Source: Clusia tigrina
Lineage: Eukaryota > Arthropoda > Insecta > Diptera > Clusiidae
NCBI GenBank assembly: GCA_920105625.2
Contig: OV050030.1
Location: 194,427,887-194,491,886, forward strand
Length of the DNA: 64,000 nt
Direction: 5' to 3'
The notes beneath the pieces were generated by a model, which was not told where the DNA came from, ran no database searches, and saw only the letters and a program-made list of their open reading frames with translations. The position numbers were made by a program, and so were the translations under genes. Of the stretch, positions 23,486 to 34,400 are shown one piece after another. The number at the start of each line of letters is the position of its first letter. The first letter of the stretch is position 1.

Positions 23486-26278
23486 CATCTTGCGAAGCAC
23501 CAGGAGCAGATTGGGCGGCAGATCGAAGCGCTCATAAGCAACTTCAAAAAGGACTCCGAGCAGCGTAAAACGATCATCTATTACGAGGAACGCATAAGAC
23601 GACTGGATGAATTCTGGACAACCTTTGAGCAACAGGACTCGGAATTAAGAGCCTTGCCAGCGATTCCACTTGACCATGCATATTTTCAAAACGATTATTA
23701 TGCCAAAATTGCAGCTATTTCATCAACATATCGGGATATGTTTGAGAGGCGCCTCGCGGAGCTGACTCAACACCCAGAAACTTCAAATGAGGAGAAGTTA
23801 GATAGTCCTCCTGCGGCCACAATAGATCATCAAGGTGCTACTGGACACACGGCATATTCAGCAGGTACCAAACCGCAGCGAGACTCATCAACCAATCGTC
23901 GACTAAGCGAGTCTACGCGGTTAATTCGACGCCAAGCCGAAGTGATAAGGACACTACGGCGGCAACTAAATTCAATTATGGCCGAAACGGATCGACGCTC
24001 GAAACAGTTCCTTTCATTCAAAAAAGGCAACATACTACAACATTGGAACCATATCGAAGACATCAACAATCAGCTATGGGAATTGGAGGCTGATCCTACT
24101 CTTGTGGGTTATGATACACACCAATATATAACCCTGGAAGAAGAAGAAGTACAGTCCGTACTGGTGGTATTAAGTGAATGGGACGCAGAAGTTACATCAA
24201 CACCGGTAGCAAACAATTCCTTAAATCTGCCCAAGATAACCTTGCCTAAATTCGATGGCAATTATTTGAATTGGAGACAATTTCATGACCTCTTTAATGA
24301 AATGATCCATAAACAGAAGATAGCGAACTGCCAGAAATTGTTCTACCTAAAGTCCAACTTAGTAGGAGAAGCCGAGCGCCTGATAAAACACCTCCCAGCC
24401 ACAGAAGAAAACTACTTGACAGCTTGTAGCATTCTACAGGAGCGCTATGAGAATACTAGGCAGCTGGTAAATGCACTGCTAAGTAAACTTGTCAACCAAC
24501 CCAATGTTGTAGCAGAAGGAGCCGACAGTTTAAAGCGTTTCCATGACACAACCCAAGAATGTGTATTGGGATTACAAAACATCGGAATTGACACTGGCAC
24601 CTGTTATCCAATACTATTGTTCATATGTATAAGGAAGTTGGACAAGGCTTCACACACACTGTATGAACAGTCGCTAGTTAAGCAACGGGAACTCCAATCA
24701 TTCAAGGATTTCCTAAGCTTTCTGCAATCCCGCTTCCAAGCTCTAGAGGCTTCAGGAGGCAAATCAATCAGCAAAGCAAGTACACTACTTGCAACAAATA
24801 CCGTCAATTGTCCGCTTTGTGGAAGTAACCATCCTCTCTACGCATGTAAGGACTTTGGCAAGTTGAACCCTGGCAAGCGGCTGCAACAAGTGAAACGTCA
24901 TAATCTCTGCATCAACTGTCTCAAATCAGGGCACTCGCTCTCGAACTGCGTTTCAAGTGGATGCCGGAAGTGCTCCAAAAAGCATAATACTATGCTACAC
25001 TTTGAAGGAGCCATAACCCAACCCTCTCCAGCTTCATATACTAATAACTCAAGAATTCAACCTGGTCATACGAAAGATAAGACGTCAACTGCAAGTATCG
25101 ACCAACACAGCGTATTAGCTACTCATGCTATTGCACACACTAAGTATGTCGCACTGGGTACAGCAATAGTGAAATTGATCGACCACTCAGGAGCCACTAT
25201 CGAATGCCGAGCCTTACTAGATTCAGACTCCCAGCTAAATCTCATCACGGTGAAACTAGCTAATAGACTAGGATTTAAAGGAAAGGCTGAGTTGTTAACA
25301 ATAAAGGGCATCGGGCACGCCAATCAACAGTCACAAAGGCGTGTCAACACAAAAATAGCATCCCGAATATGTAATTTCTCGGCCAATTTCGAGGCCTTCC
25401 TCCTACCACAAATAACTGTACCACAACCATCGATAGACATAGATACCACCAGCTGGGAAATACCACACAATATTAAGTTTGCAGACCCAGCATTCAACAC
25501 TCCAGGTCCTATTGACATTCTGTTGGGAGCAGATTTGTATCACGACATCCTTAGAATCGGACAAATTCGTTTGGGAAAGGGTTTGCCAACATTACAAAAC
25601 ACCGTTTTTGGATGGATTGTGGCGGGCAAAATCGACAACCACTACCTTCATGAACTAACATGCGGAGTGCTGACCAATACAGAATTCGACCTACAAAAAT
25701 TTTGGATACTAGAGGAAGTAGACGCCAAGGTTCCCACACAAACACAGGAGGAAAGGACGTGCGAAGAGCACTTCAGCCAAACAGTTAAAAGAAATGCACT
25801 TGGAAGATTTGTCGTACAACTGCCTTTCAAACAAAAACCTGAAAGATTAGGACACTCTAAAGATCTAGCATTGAGGAGATTCACGTCATTGGAACGCAAG
25901 CTCACCAAAGATCCCACATTGAAAGGAATGAATGCTGACTTTATGGCCGAATATCATCAACTTGGCCATATGAGTCTCATTAAGGAAGAAGAGATAAAAT
26001 CCCCATCATACTTCCTACCACATCATGGTATCCTTAAGCCATCAAGCACAACCACCAAATTGAGAGTTGTTTTTGACGCATCAGCGAAGTCATCAACGAA
26101 CCTTGCACTAAATGACGTGCTAGCCACTGGTCCAACAATTCAAGACGATCTATTCACCATATTACTGCGCTTTCGGTTGCCCAGATTCGTTTTCACCGCA
26201 AGATATAGAAAAGATGTACCGTCAGATCCTAATCAACGGCCAGGATCGAAATCTTCAATTAATTGCTTGGAGAACTGA
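23486..26278 (+). pseudogene. Gag, protease and N-terminal reverse transcriptase, BEL/Pao (broken)
   Basis: The open frame begins after TAA at 23483-23485 and has no ATG before the conserved Gag start region, so the original start codon is lost or lies in another frame; the first in-frame ATG is 23738-23740. Numbering from 23654: an Arg-rich coiled-coil-like stretch at about 75-115; a DUF1759-like Gag region at about 187-370; three zinc motifs starting at Cys386, Cys419 (C-x2-C-x4-H-x4-C) and Cys437; and an A17-type retroviral protease around 500-680. The protease active site reads Asp-Ser-Asp at 523-525 rather than Asp-Ser-Gly, which should impair it. The reverse transcriptase begins near 26010. 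A one-base insertion near 26201 shifts the frame just at catalytic motif A, and the frame runs on to a stop at 26278. Gag would form particles and the enzymes copy the element. Confidence 0.9.
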
Positions 26279-27026
26279 ACCTACTTTACCAATTCAATTC
26301 TATAAGCTAAATACAGTAACATATGGAACAACATCAGCACCTTATTTGGCTACAAAATGCTTGCAACAACTCGCCAAAGATGAAAGGATCAACCATCCAG
26401 TCGCTACCACAATCCTTCAAAGGGATTTCTTTGTGGATGATGTCATGACAGGATGCAATAGCCTAACAGAAGCCATTTTTGCTCAAACTCAACTCCAGCA
26501 ACTACTCGCCAAAGGTGGCTTCAAACTGAGAAAATGGTGCGCCAATCATCACAAACTGCTGCAGGAGATACCAATGGCAGATCGAGCAATGCAGTTTGAC
26601 TTCGATATAGACTCCGACGACCATATTAAAACACTAGGATTGTTATGGATTCCAGTAAATGATAGCCTCCGGGTCAAAACAAATTGTATCGATACAACAA
26701 GGATTACTAAAAGGATTTTATCCTCGGACATTTCGCGTCTTTTTGATCCCCTTGGGTTTATGGGACCAGTAGTCGTATCGGCAAAACTATTTCTGCAGCA
26801 ACTTTGGACATTGAAGCTAGATTGGGATGCAGCATTACCAATGGACCTACACACACGATGGCTCCATTTTCGAGATGAACTAACTGAATTGGACAAAATT
26901 GATGTACAAAACATGTTTTTGGGAAACACGTGCCGAAATTTTTTCAGATACATGCCTTCGCTGATGCTTCTGAACGGGCGTACGGTGGTGCAGTTTACAT
27001 TCGTTCAGTTACCGAGGACAACGTAG
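26202..27026 (+). pseudogene. Reverse transcriptase, palm and connection part (BEL/Pao pol, frame-shifted)
   Basis: This frame continues the polymerase after the frameshift near 26201. Visible motifs are the conserved YGTTSAPYLATKC stretch near 26316 and the catalytic FVDD box, with both Asp codons intact at 26436-26441, followed by thumb and connection sequence (RLFDPLGFMGPVVV near 26740). From about 26930 the frame becomes meaningless because another frameshift, in or near the T run at 26939-26944, moves RNase H to a different frame; the nominal end at 27026 is therefore not a natural terminus. The reverse transcriptase role (RNA- and DNA-templated synthesis) follows from the family. The broken frame means this copy could not make it. 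Confidence 0.88.
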
Positions 27027-27439
27027 TACTTGTACAACTACTTTGTGCCAAATCCAAGGTTGCACCAGTCAAGCCTACCACTATTCCGAGACTAGAACTT
27101 TGTGCGGCTATGTTGACGGCTGAGCTAGTAAATCGAGTAAAAAAAGAACAAAAATTGCGAGAGACTCCTACGTTCTTCTGGTCAGACTCTGAAATTGTAC
27201 TAGCATGGATCAATTCCACATCGTCATCCTATCAAACCTTCGTTGCCAACCGTATAGCAACCATACAAAACCTCAGCTTACCTCAACAATGGCGACACGT
27301 CAGATCGAAAGAACATCCAGCCGATATTCTATCACGTGGAATTACTCCATCAAAATTGAAGAACTGCACGTTATGTTGTCTGTGCCATAAAAGCCTGAAT
27401 CTGACTGCAATGAAGAACGGAAAACAACGGTTACAGTAA
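26930..27439 (+). pseudogene. RNase H domain (BEL/Pao pol, frame-shifted)
   Basis: This frame carries a recognisable retroelement RNase H: FADASERAYGGAVY (first acidic residue), RLELCAAMLTAELV (Glu), FFWSDSEIVLAWI (Asp) and HPADILSRG (last Asp region), so the acidic active-site residues look retained. It is out of frame with the reverse transcriptase upstream and with the integrase downstream. Similarity ends near 27375, after which the frame is probably noise up to the stop at 27439, implying a further frameshift or small deletion around 27375-27395. RNase H would remove the RNA template during reverse transcription. Confidence 0.86.
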
Positions 27440-28092
27440 ACGTGACCCAATCATGCGGAGACCACTTCATAAACAACATCAACCATAGGAACTCATTTCC
27501 TAACCTCCAAAGGATCACAGCCTATGTAGCACGCTTTATTCAACACAGTCGCAATCCTAATCACAAGAAGCGTTCCCCATTAACCTGCGAAGAGCTCGAA
27601 GAGGGATTGCACATCATAATTAGAGCCACGCAGTAAGCTGAATTTGCAACAGAGTGGAAGCATCTGAAATCCTTCAAAGAACTTCACAAATCCAGTGATA
27701 TTTTAAGTTTATCACCATTTCTCGACGAAAACAACATAATTCGAGTAGGTGGCCGACTGGAAGCCTCATCCCTTTCATACGATGCAAAACACCCGATGTT
27801 ACTACCCGCATCTCATCCATTCACGAAACTTTTGATGGAGGACATTCATCGAAAAAACCTGCATATCAGACCACAAGGACTTTTTGCGACTACACGACAA
27901 CGTTTCTGGCCGGTAAAAGGGAAAACTCTGGCACGAACGACTGTGCAAAATTGCATCACATGCTACATAAACAAGCCAAAACTCCTAACTCAAATCATGG
28001 GCAATCTACCTGCGAATCGCGTAGAACCTGCTAGGCCATTCATCAACTCTGGCGTATACTTCTGGGTCCCGTCTGGACACACTATCGCCTAA
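27391..28092 (+). pseudogene. Integrase N-terminal zinc finger and start of core (broken)
   Basis: This frame opens after a TAA at 27388-27390 and contains the pol linker, an in-frame stop TAA at 27634-27636, then the H2C2-type zinc-binding region with His residues in IHRKNLH and the Cys pair CITC (about 27810-27970), which helps integrase multimerise. It enters the catalytic core at about 28045. The position where the first catalytic Asp is expected (28057-28059) is TAC, encoding Tyr. The frame then fails, with a frameshift between about 28060 and 28068, and ends at a stop at 28090-28092. The sequence after the stop at 27636 aligns with the family in the same frame, so that stop is a simple nonsense change. 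Confidence 0.85.
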
Positions 28093-28820
28093 GAGGAAAG
28101 CGTCCTCAGAAAAGCTATGTTGCGGTATTTATCTGCTTCACTACGAAAGCAGTACACATAGAAATGGTAACTGACTTAACTACCGAGGCCTTCATTGGAG
28201 CTCTGACGCGATTCATGGGTAGACGCGGCAACTGCAGAAACTTATATTGCGACAACGCCACAAACTTTGTAGGTGCCAAGAACAAACTTTCAGAGCTCAC
28301 CGAGTCAATATTCTCGACAGGGGGCCAATAAAAAATAAAAAATTCCTGTAACTACAAAGGAATCAACTTCCACTTCATTCCTCCCCGCGCTCCTCATTTC
28401 GGAGGCTTATGGGAGGTAGCTGTCAAATCGGCCAAACACCTTCTTCAACGCAGTCTCAATACCGCGTCCCTCACATATGAAGAACTGGAGACACTCATAA
28501 TTGATGTCGAAGCCATACTCAATTCGCGGCCTATCACCCCCATTTCAACTGACTCTAGAGACCTCGCGGCATTAACTTCGGGACACTTGCTAATCGCAGA
28601 ACCCATGACTGCCTCCATTGACACCGCGGCAGCAGCTTGCGAAGTTTCTTTGGGCAAACGCTGGCAACTAATCAACAGCATCAATCAGGAATTCTGGCAC
28701 AGATGGACTAAGGAATACCTGAGTGAATTGCAACAGAAAACAAAATGGAAACAACCCCAGAAGAATATTGAACCGTCGGCGTCTCAGTCGGTGTCGCAGC
28801 CTCTGTCAGCATCTCTGTAG
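28068..28820 (+). pseudogene. Integrase core and C-terminus, truncated and fused to satellite
   Basis: This frame holds the rest of the rve-type core. The CDNATNFVGA motif gives the second catalytic Asp at 28251-28253, and GGLWEVAVKSAK gives the catalytic Glu at 28413-28415. A stop, TAA, lies between them at 28329-28331, beside an A-rich stretch (28330-28342). The start of the Pao-type C-terminal domain follows (RWQLINSINQEFWHRWTKEY, about 28660-28720). Retrotransposon sequence ends at 28774 and the frame runs into the satellite for 15 codons before a TAG at 28818-28820. Integrase inserts the cDNA into the host chromosome; this copy lacks the end of the protein and one catalytic residue. Confidence 0.87.
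28765..28785. other. Retrotransposon/satellite right junction
   Basis: The element stops at AATATTGAACC and satellite restarts at GTCGGCGTCTCAGTCGG. The left flank stops in the phase TCTATGCC; about 23 bp of the expected monomer (the TATATCTACCCCTATCTGCC part) are missing between the two flanks. No 3' LTR or duplicated target site is seen, so the right end arose by deletion or recombination after insertion. Confidence 0.85.
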
Positions 28821-31439
28821 GCGTCTCAGTAGCTGCCGCTGTCGATTGGGGGTCTGCTGCCTTCTCTATGCCTATATCTACCCCTATCCGCCCCAGTCGG
28901 CGTCTCAGTCGGCGTCTCAGTCGGCGTCGCAGCCTCTGTCAGCGTCTCTGTAGGCGTCTCAGGCGATGCCGCGGTCGATTGGGGGTCAGCTGCTTTCCCT
29001 ATATCTACTCCTGTCGGTGTCTCAGTCGGCGTCGCAGCCTCTGTCAGCGTGTTTGTAGGCGTTTCAGTAGAAGCCGCGGTCAATTGGGGGTCTGCTGCTT
29101 TCCCTATATCTACTCCTGTCTGCCTCAGTCGGCGTCTCAGTCGGCGTCGCAGCCTCTGTCAGCGTCTATCTACGCGTCTCAGACGATGCCGCTGTTGATT
29201 GGGGGGTCTGCTGCCTTCTCTATGCCTGTATCTACGCCTATCTGCCTCAGTCGGCGTCTCAGTCCTCGTCGCTGTAGGCGTCTCAGGCGGTGTCGATTGG
29301 GGGGTCTGCTGCCTTCTCTATGCCTATATCTACCCCTATCTGCCTCAGTCGGCATCGCAGCCTCTGTCAGCGTCTCTGTAGGCGTCTCAGTAGCAGTCAC
29401 TGCCGCTGTCGAGTGGGGGGTCTGCTGCCTTCTCTATGCCTATAACTACCCCTATCTGCCTCAGTCGGCGTCTCAGTCGGCTTCGCTGCCTCTTTCAGCG
29501 TCTCTGTAGGCGTCTCAGTCATTGCCGCTGTCGATTGGGGGGTCTGCTGCCTTCTCTATCCCTATATCTTCCCCTATCTGCCTCAGATGGCGTCTCAGTC
29601 GGCGTCGCAGCCTCTGTCAGCGTCTCTGTAGGCGTCTCAGTCGCTGCCGTTGTCGATTGGGGGGTCTGCTGCCTGCTTTATGCCTATATCTACCCCTATC
29701 TGCCTCAGTCGACGTCTCAGTCGGCGTCGCAACCTCTGTCAGCGCATCTGTAGGCGTCGCAGTCGCTGCCGCAGTCGATTGGGGGGTCTGCTGCCATCTC
29801 TATGCCTATATCTGCCCCTATCTTCCTCAGTCGGCGTCTCAGTCGGCACCGCAGCCTCTTTCAGCGTCTCTATAGGCGTCTCAGTCATTGCGCTGTCGAT
29901 TGAGGGGTCGGCTGCCTTCTCTATGCTTATATCTTCCCCTATCTGCCTCAGTCGGCATCTCAGTCAGCTTCGCAGCCTCTTTCAGCGTCTCTGTAGGCGT
30001 CTCAGTCATTGCCGCTGTCGATTGGGGGGTCTGCTGCCTTCTCTATCCCTATATCTTCCCCTATCTGCCTCAGATGGCGTCTCAGTCGGCGTCGCAGCCT
30101 CTGTCAGCGTCTCTGTAGGCGTCGCAGTCGCTGCCGTTGTCGATTGGGGGGGTCTGCTGCCTGCTTTATGCCTATATCTACCCCTATCTGCCTCAGTCGA
30201 CGTCTCAGTCGGCGTCGCAACCTCTGTCAGCGCATCTGTAGGCGTCGCAGTCGCTGCCGCAGTCGATTGGGGGGTCTGCTGCCATCTCTATGCCTATATC
30301 TGCCCCTATCTTCCTCAGTCGGCGTCTCAGTTGGCACCGCAGCCTCTTTCAGCGTCACTATAGGCGTCTCAGTCATTGCGCTGTCGATTGAGGGGTCTGC
30401 TGCCTTCTCTATGCTTATATCTTCCCCTATCTGCCTCAGTTGGGGTCTCAGTCGGCGTCGCAGCCTCTGTCAGCGTCTCTGTAGGCGTCTCAGTCGCTGC
30501 CGCTGTCGATTGGGGGTCTGCTGCCTTCTCTATGCCTATATCTACCCCTTTCCGCCCCAGTCGGCGTCTCAGTCGGCGTCTCAGTCGGCATCTCAGTCGG
30601 CGTCGCAGCCTCTGTCAGCGTCTCTGTAGGCGTTTCAGTAGCTGCCGCGGTCGATTGGGGGTCTGCTGCTTTCCCTATATCTACTCCTGTCGGCGTCTCA
30701 GTCGGCGTCGCAGCCTCTGTCAGCGTCTCTGTAGGTGTTTCAGTAGCTGCCGCGGTCAATTGGGGGTCTGCTGCTTTCCCTATATCTACTCCTGTCTGCC
30801 TCAGTCGGCGTCTCAGTCGGCGTCGCAGTCCTCGTCGCTGTAGGCGTCTCAGGCGGTGTCGATTGGGGGGGTCTGCTGCCTTCTCTATGCCTATATCTAC
30901 CCCTATCTGCCTCAGTAGGTATCGCAGCCTCTGTCAGCGTATCTGTAGGCGTCTCAGTAGCAGTCGCTGCCGCTGTCGAGTGGGGGGTCTGCTGCCTTCT
31001 CTATGCCTATAACTACCCCTATCTGCCTCAGTCGGCGTCTCAGTCGGCTTCGCAGCCTCTTTCAGCGTCTCTGTAGGCGTCTCAGTCATTGCCGCTGTCG
31101 ATTGGGGGGTCTGCTGCCTTCTCTATGCCTATATCTTCCCCTATCTGCCTCAGATGGCGTCTCAGTCGGCGTCGCAGCCTCTGTCAACGTCTCTGTAGGC
31201 GTCTCAGTCGCTGCCGTTGTCGATTGGGGGGTCTGCTGCCTGCTTTATGCCTATATCTACACCTATCTGCCTCAGTCGGCGTCTCAGTCGGCGTCGCAGC
31301 CTCTGTCAGCGACTCTGTAGGCGTCTCAGTCGCTGCCGCTGTCGATTGGGGTAGTCTGCTGCCTTCTCTATGCCAATATCTACCCCTATCTGCCTCGGTC
31401 GGCGTCTCAGCCGTCGTCTCAGTTGATTCCGCTGTCGAT

Positions 31440-34400
31440 TGGGGGGTCTGCTGCCGTCTCTATGCTTATATCTACCCCTATCTGCGTCAGTCGGCGTCTC
31501 AGTCGGCGTCGCAGCCTCTGTCAGCATCTCTGTACGCGTCTCAGTCGCTGCCGCTGTCGATTGGGGGGTCTGCTGCCTTCTCTATGCCTGTATCTACACC
31601 TACCTGCTTCAGTCGGCGTCTCAGTCGGCGTCGCAGCCTCTGTCAGCGTCTCTGTACGCGTCTCAGGCGATGCCGCTGTCGAATGGGGGGTCTGCTGCCT
31701 TCTCTATGCCTGTATCTACGCCTATCTGCCTCAGTCGGCGTCTCAATCGGCGTCGCTGTAGGCGTGTCAGTCGCTGTCTATTGGGGGGGTCTGCTGCCTT
31801 CTCTATGCCTATATCTACCCCTATCTGCCTCAGTTGGCGTCGCAGCCTCTGTCAGCGTCTTTGTAGGCGTCTCAGTCGCTGCCGCTGTCGATTGGGAGTG
31901 TCTGCTGCGGTCTCTATGCCTATATCTACCCCAATCTGCTTCCGTCGGCGTCTCAGCCGGCGTCGCAGCCTCTGTCAGCATATCTGTAGGCGTCTCTATA
32001 GCTGCCGCTGTCGATTGGGGGTCTGCTGCCTTCTCTATGCCTATATCTACCCCTATCCGCCTTAGTCGGCTTCTCAGTCGGCGTCTCAGTCGGCGTCGCA
32101 GCCTCTGTCAGCGTCTCAGTAGCTGCCGCTGTAGATTGGGGGGTCTGCTGCCTTCTCTATGCCTATATCTTCCCCTATCCGCCTCAGTCGGCGTCGCACC
32201 CTCTGTCAGCGCCTCTGTAGGCGTCGCAGTCGCTGCCGCAGTCGATTGGGGGGTCTGCTGCCATCTCTATGCCTATATCTACCCCTATCTGCCTCAGTCG
32301 GCATCGCAGCCTCTGTCAGCGTCTCTGTAGGCGTCTCAGTAGCAGTCACTGCCGCTGTCGAGTGGGGGTCTGCTGCCTTCTCTATGCCTATAACTACCCC
32401 TATCTGCCTCAGTCGGCGTCTCAGTCGGCTTCGCAGCCTCTTTCAGCGTCTCTGTAGGTGTCTCAGTCATTGCCGCTGTCGATTGGGGGATCTGCTGCCT
32501 TCTCTATGCCTATATCTTCCCCTACCTGCTTCAGATGGCGTCTCAGTCGGCGTCGCAGCCTCTGTCAGCGTCTCTGTAGGCGTCTCAGTCGCTGCCGTTG
32601 TCGATTGGGGGGGTCTGCTGCCTGCTTTATGCCTATATCTACCCCTATCTGCCTCAGTCGGCGTCTCAGTCGGCGTCGCAGCCTCTGTCAGCGTCTCTGT
32701 AGGCGTCTCAGTCGCTGCCGCTGTCGATTGGGGTGTTCTGCTGCCTTCTCTATGCCAATATCTACCCCTATCTGCCTCAGTCGGCGTCTCAGCCGGCGTC
32801 TCAGTTGATTCCGCTGTCGATTGGGGGGGTCTGCTGCCGAATCTATGCCTATAGCTACCCCTATCTGCCTCAGTCGGCGTCTCAGTCGGCGTCGCAGCCT
32901 CTGTCAGCATCTCTGTACGCGTCTCAGTCGCTGCCGCTGTCGATTGGGGGGTCTGCTGCCTTCTCTATGCCTGTATCTACCCCTTCCTTCTTCAGTCGGC
33001 GTCTCAGTCGGCGCCGCAGCCTCTGTCAGGGTCTCTGTAGGCGTCTCAGTCGCTGCCGCTGTGGATTGGGAGGTCTGCTGCTTTCTCTATGCTTATATCT
33101 ACCCCTGTCTGCCTCAGTCGGAGTCTCAGTCGGCGTCGCAGCCTCTGTCAGCGTCTCTGTAGGCGTCTCAGTCGCTGCCGCTGTCGATTGGGGGTCTGCT
33201 GCCTTCTCTATGCCTATATCTACCCCTATCCGCCCCAGTCGGCGTCTCAGTCGGTGTCTCAGTCGGCGTCTCAGTCGGCGTCTCAGTCGGCGTCGCAGCC
33301 TCTCTCAGCGTCTCTGTACGCGTCTCAGGCGATGCCGCTGTCGATTGGGGGGTCTGCTGCCTTCTCTATGCCTGTATCTACGCCTATCTGCCTCAGTCGG
33401 CGTCTCAATCGACGTCTCAGCCGGCGTCGCAGCCACTGTCAGCGACTTTGTATGCGTCTCAGTAGCTGCCGCTGCCGATTAGGGGTCTGCTGCTTTGTTT
33501 ATGCCTATATCTACTCCTGTCTGCCTCAGTCGGCGTTTCAGTCGGCGTCGCAGCCTCTGTCAGCGTTTCTCTACGCGTCTCAGGCGATGCCGCTGTCGAT
33601 TGGGGTGTCTGCCGCCTTCTCTATGCCTGTATCTACGCCTATCTGCCTCAGTCGGCATCTCAGTCGGCGTCGCAGCCTCTGTCAGCGTCTCTGTAGGCGT
33701 TTCAGTAGCTGCCGCGGTCGATTGGGGGTCTGCTGCTTTCCCTATATCTACTCCTGTCGGCGTCTCAGTCGGCGTCTCAGTCGGCGTCGCAGCCTCTGTC
33801 AGCTTCTCTGTAGGCGTTTCAGTAGCTGCCGCGGTCAATTGGGGGTCTGCTGCTTTCCCTATATCTACTCCTGTCTGCCTCAGTCGGCGTCTCAGTCGGC
33901 GTCGCAGTCCTCGTCGCTGTAGGCGTCTCAGGCGGTGTCGATTGGGGGGGTCTGCTGCCTTCTCTATGCCTATAACTACCCCTATCTGCCTCAGTCGGCG
34001 TCTCAGTCGGCTTCGCAGCCTCCTTCAGCGTCTCTGTAGGCGTCTCAGTCGCTGCCGCTGTCGATTGGGGTGTTCTGCTGCCTTCTCTATGCCAATATCT
34101 ACCCCTATCTGCCTCAGTCGGCGTCTCAGCCGGCGTCTCAGTTGATTCCGCTGTCGATTGGGGGGGTCTGCTGCCGTCTCTATGCCTATAGCTACCCCTA
34201 TCTGCCTCAGTCGGCGTCTCAGTCGGCGTCGCAGCCTCTGTCAGCATCTCTGTACGCGTCTCAGTCGCTGCCGCTGTCGATTGGGGGGTCTGCTGCCTTC
34301 TCTATGCCTGTATCTACACCTACCTGCTTCAGTCGGCGTCTCAGTCGGCGTCGCAGCCTCTGTCAGCGTATCTGTACGCGTCTCAGGCGATGCCGCTGTC

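Larger units (their letters stand above)
22914..28774 (+). mobile_element. BEL/Pao LTR retrotransposon, degenerate, 3'-truncated
   Basis: This 5.86-kb insertion of AT-richer DNA interrupts the satellite. It has a 5' LTR (22914-23432), a primer-binding site complementary to tRNA-Trp, and relics of a single Gag-Pol reading frame in BEL/Pao order: Gag with a DUF1759-like region and zinc knuckles, A17-type protease, reverse transcriptase, RNase H, and integrase with an H2C2-type zinc finger and the start of the Pao-type C-terminal domain. Family placement rests on recognisable protein motifs and this gene order. The copy ends abruptly inside the integrase C-terminus at 28774, so the polypurine tract and 3' LTR are missing, and satellite resumes at once. 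There are at least four frameshifts and two in-frame stops. No env-like frame is seen. Confidence 0.93.

Noticed and set aside
23345..23632. Minus-strand open frame of 95 codons across the LTR and leader
   Set aside because: It is antisense to the Gag start region and LTR, matches no family I recognise, and overlaps the primer-binding site.
28320..28774. 3' LTR or polypurine tract of the retrotransposon
   Set aside because: No copy of the TGTTGCATTC...TTAACA LTR is found to the right. The A-rich run near 28330 lies inside integrase, and satellite begins at 28775.
22914..28774. Classification as a Gypsy or Copia element or an endogenous retrovirus
   Set aside because: Domain order protease, RT, RNase H, integrase would allow Gypsy, but the DUF1759-like Gag, A17-type protease, the FVDD box context and the Pao-type integrase C-terminal motif fit BEL/Pao. 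No env frame is present.
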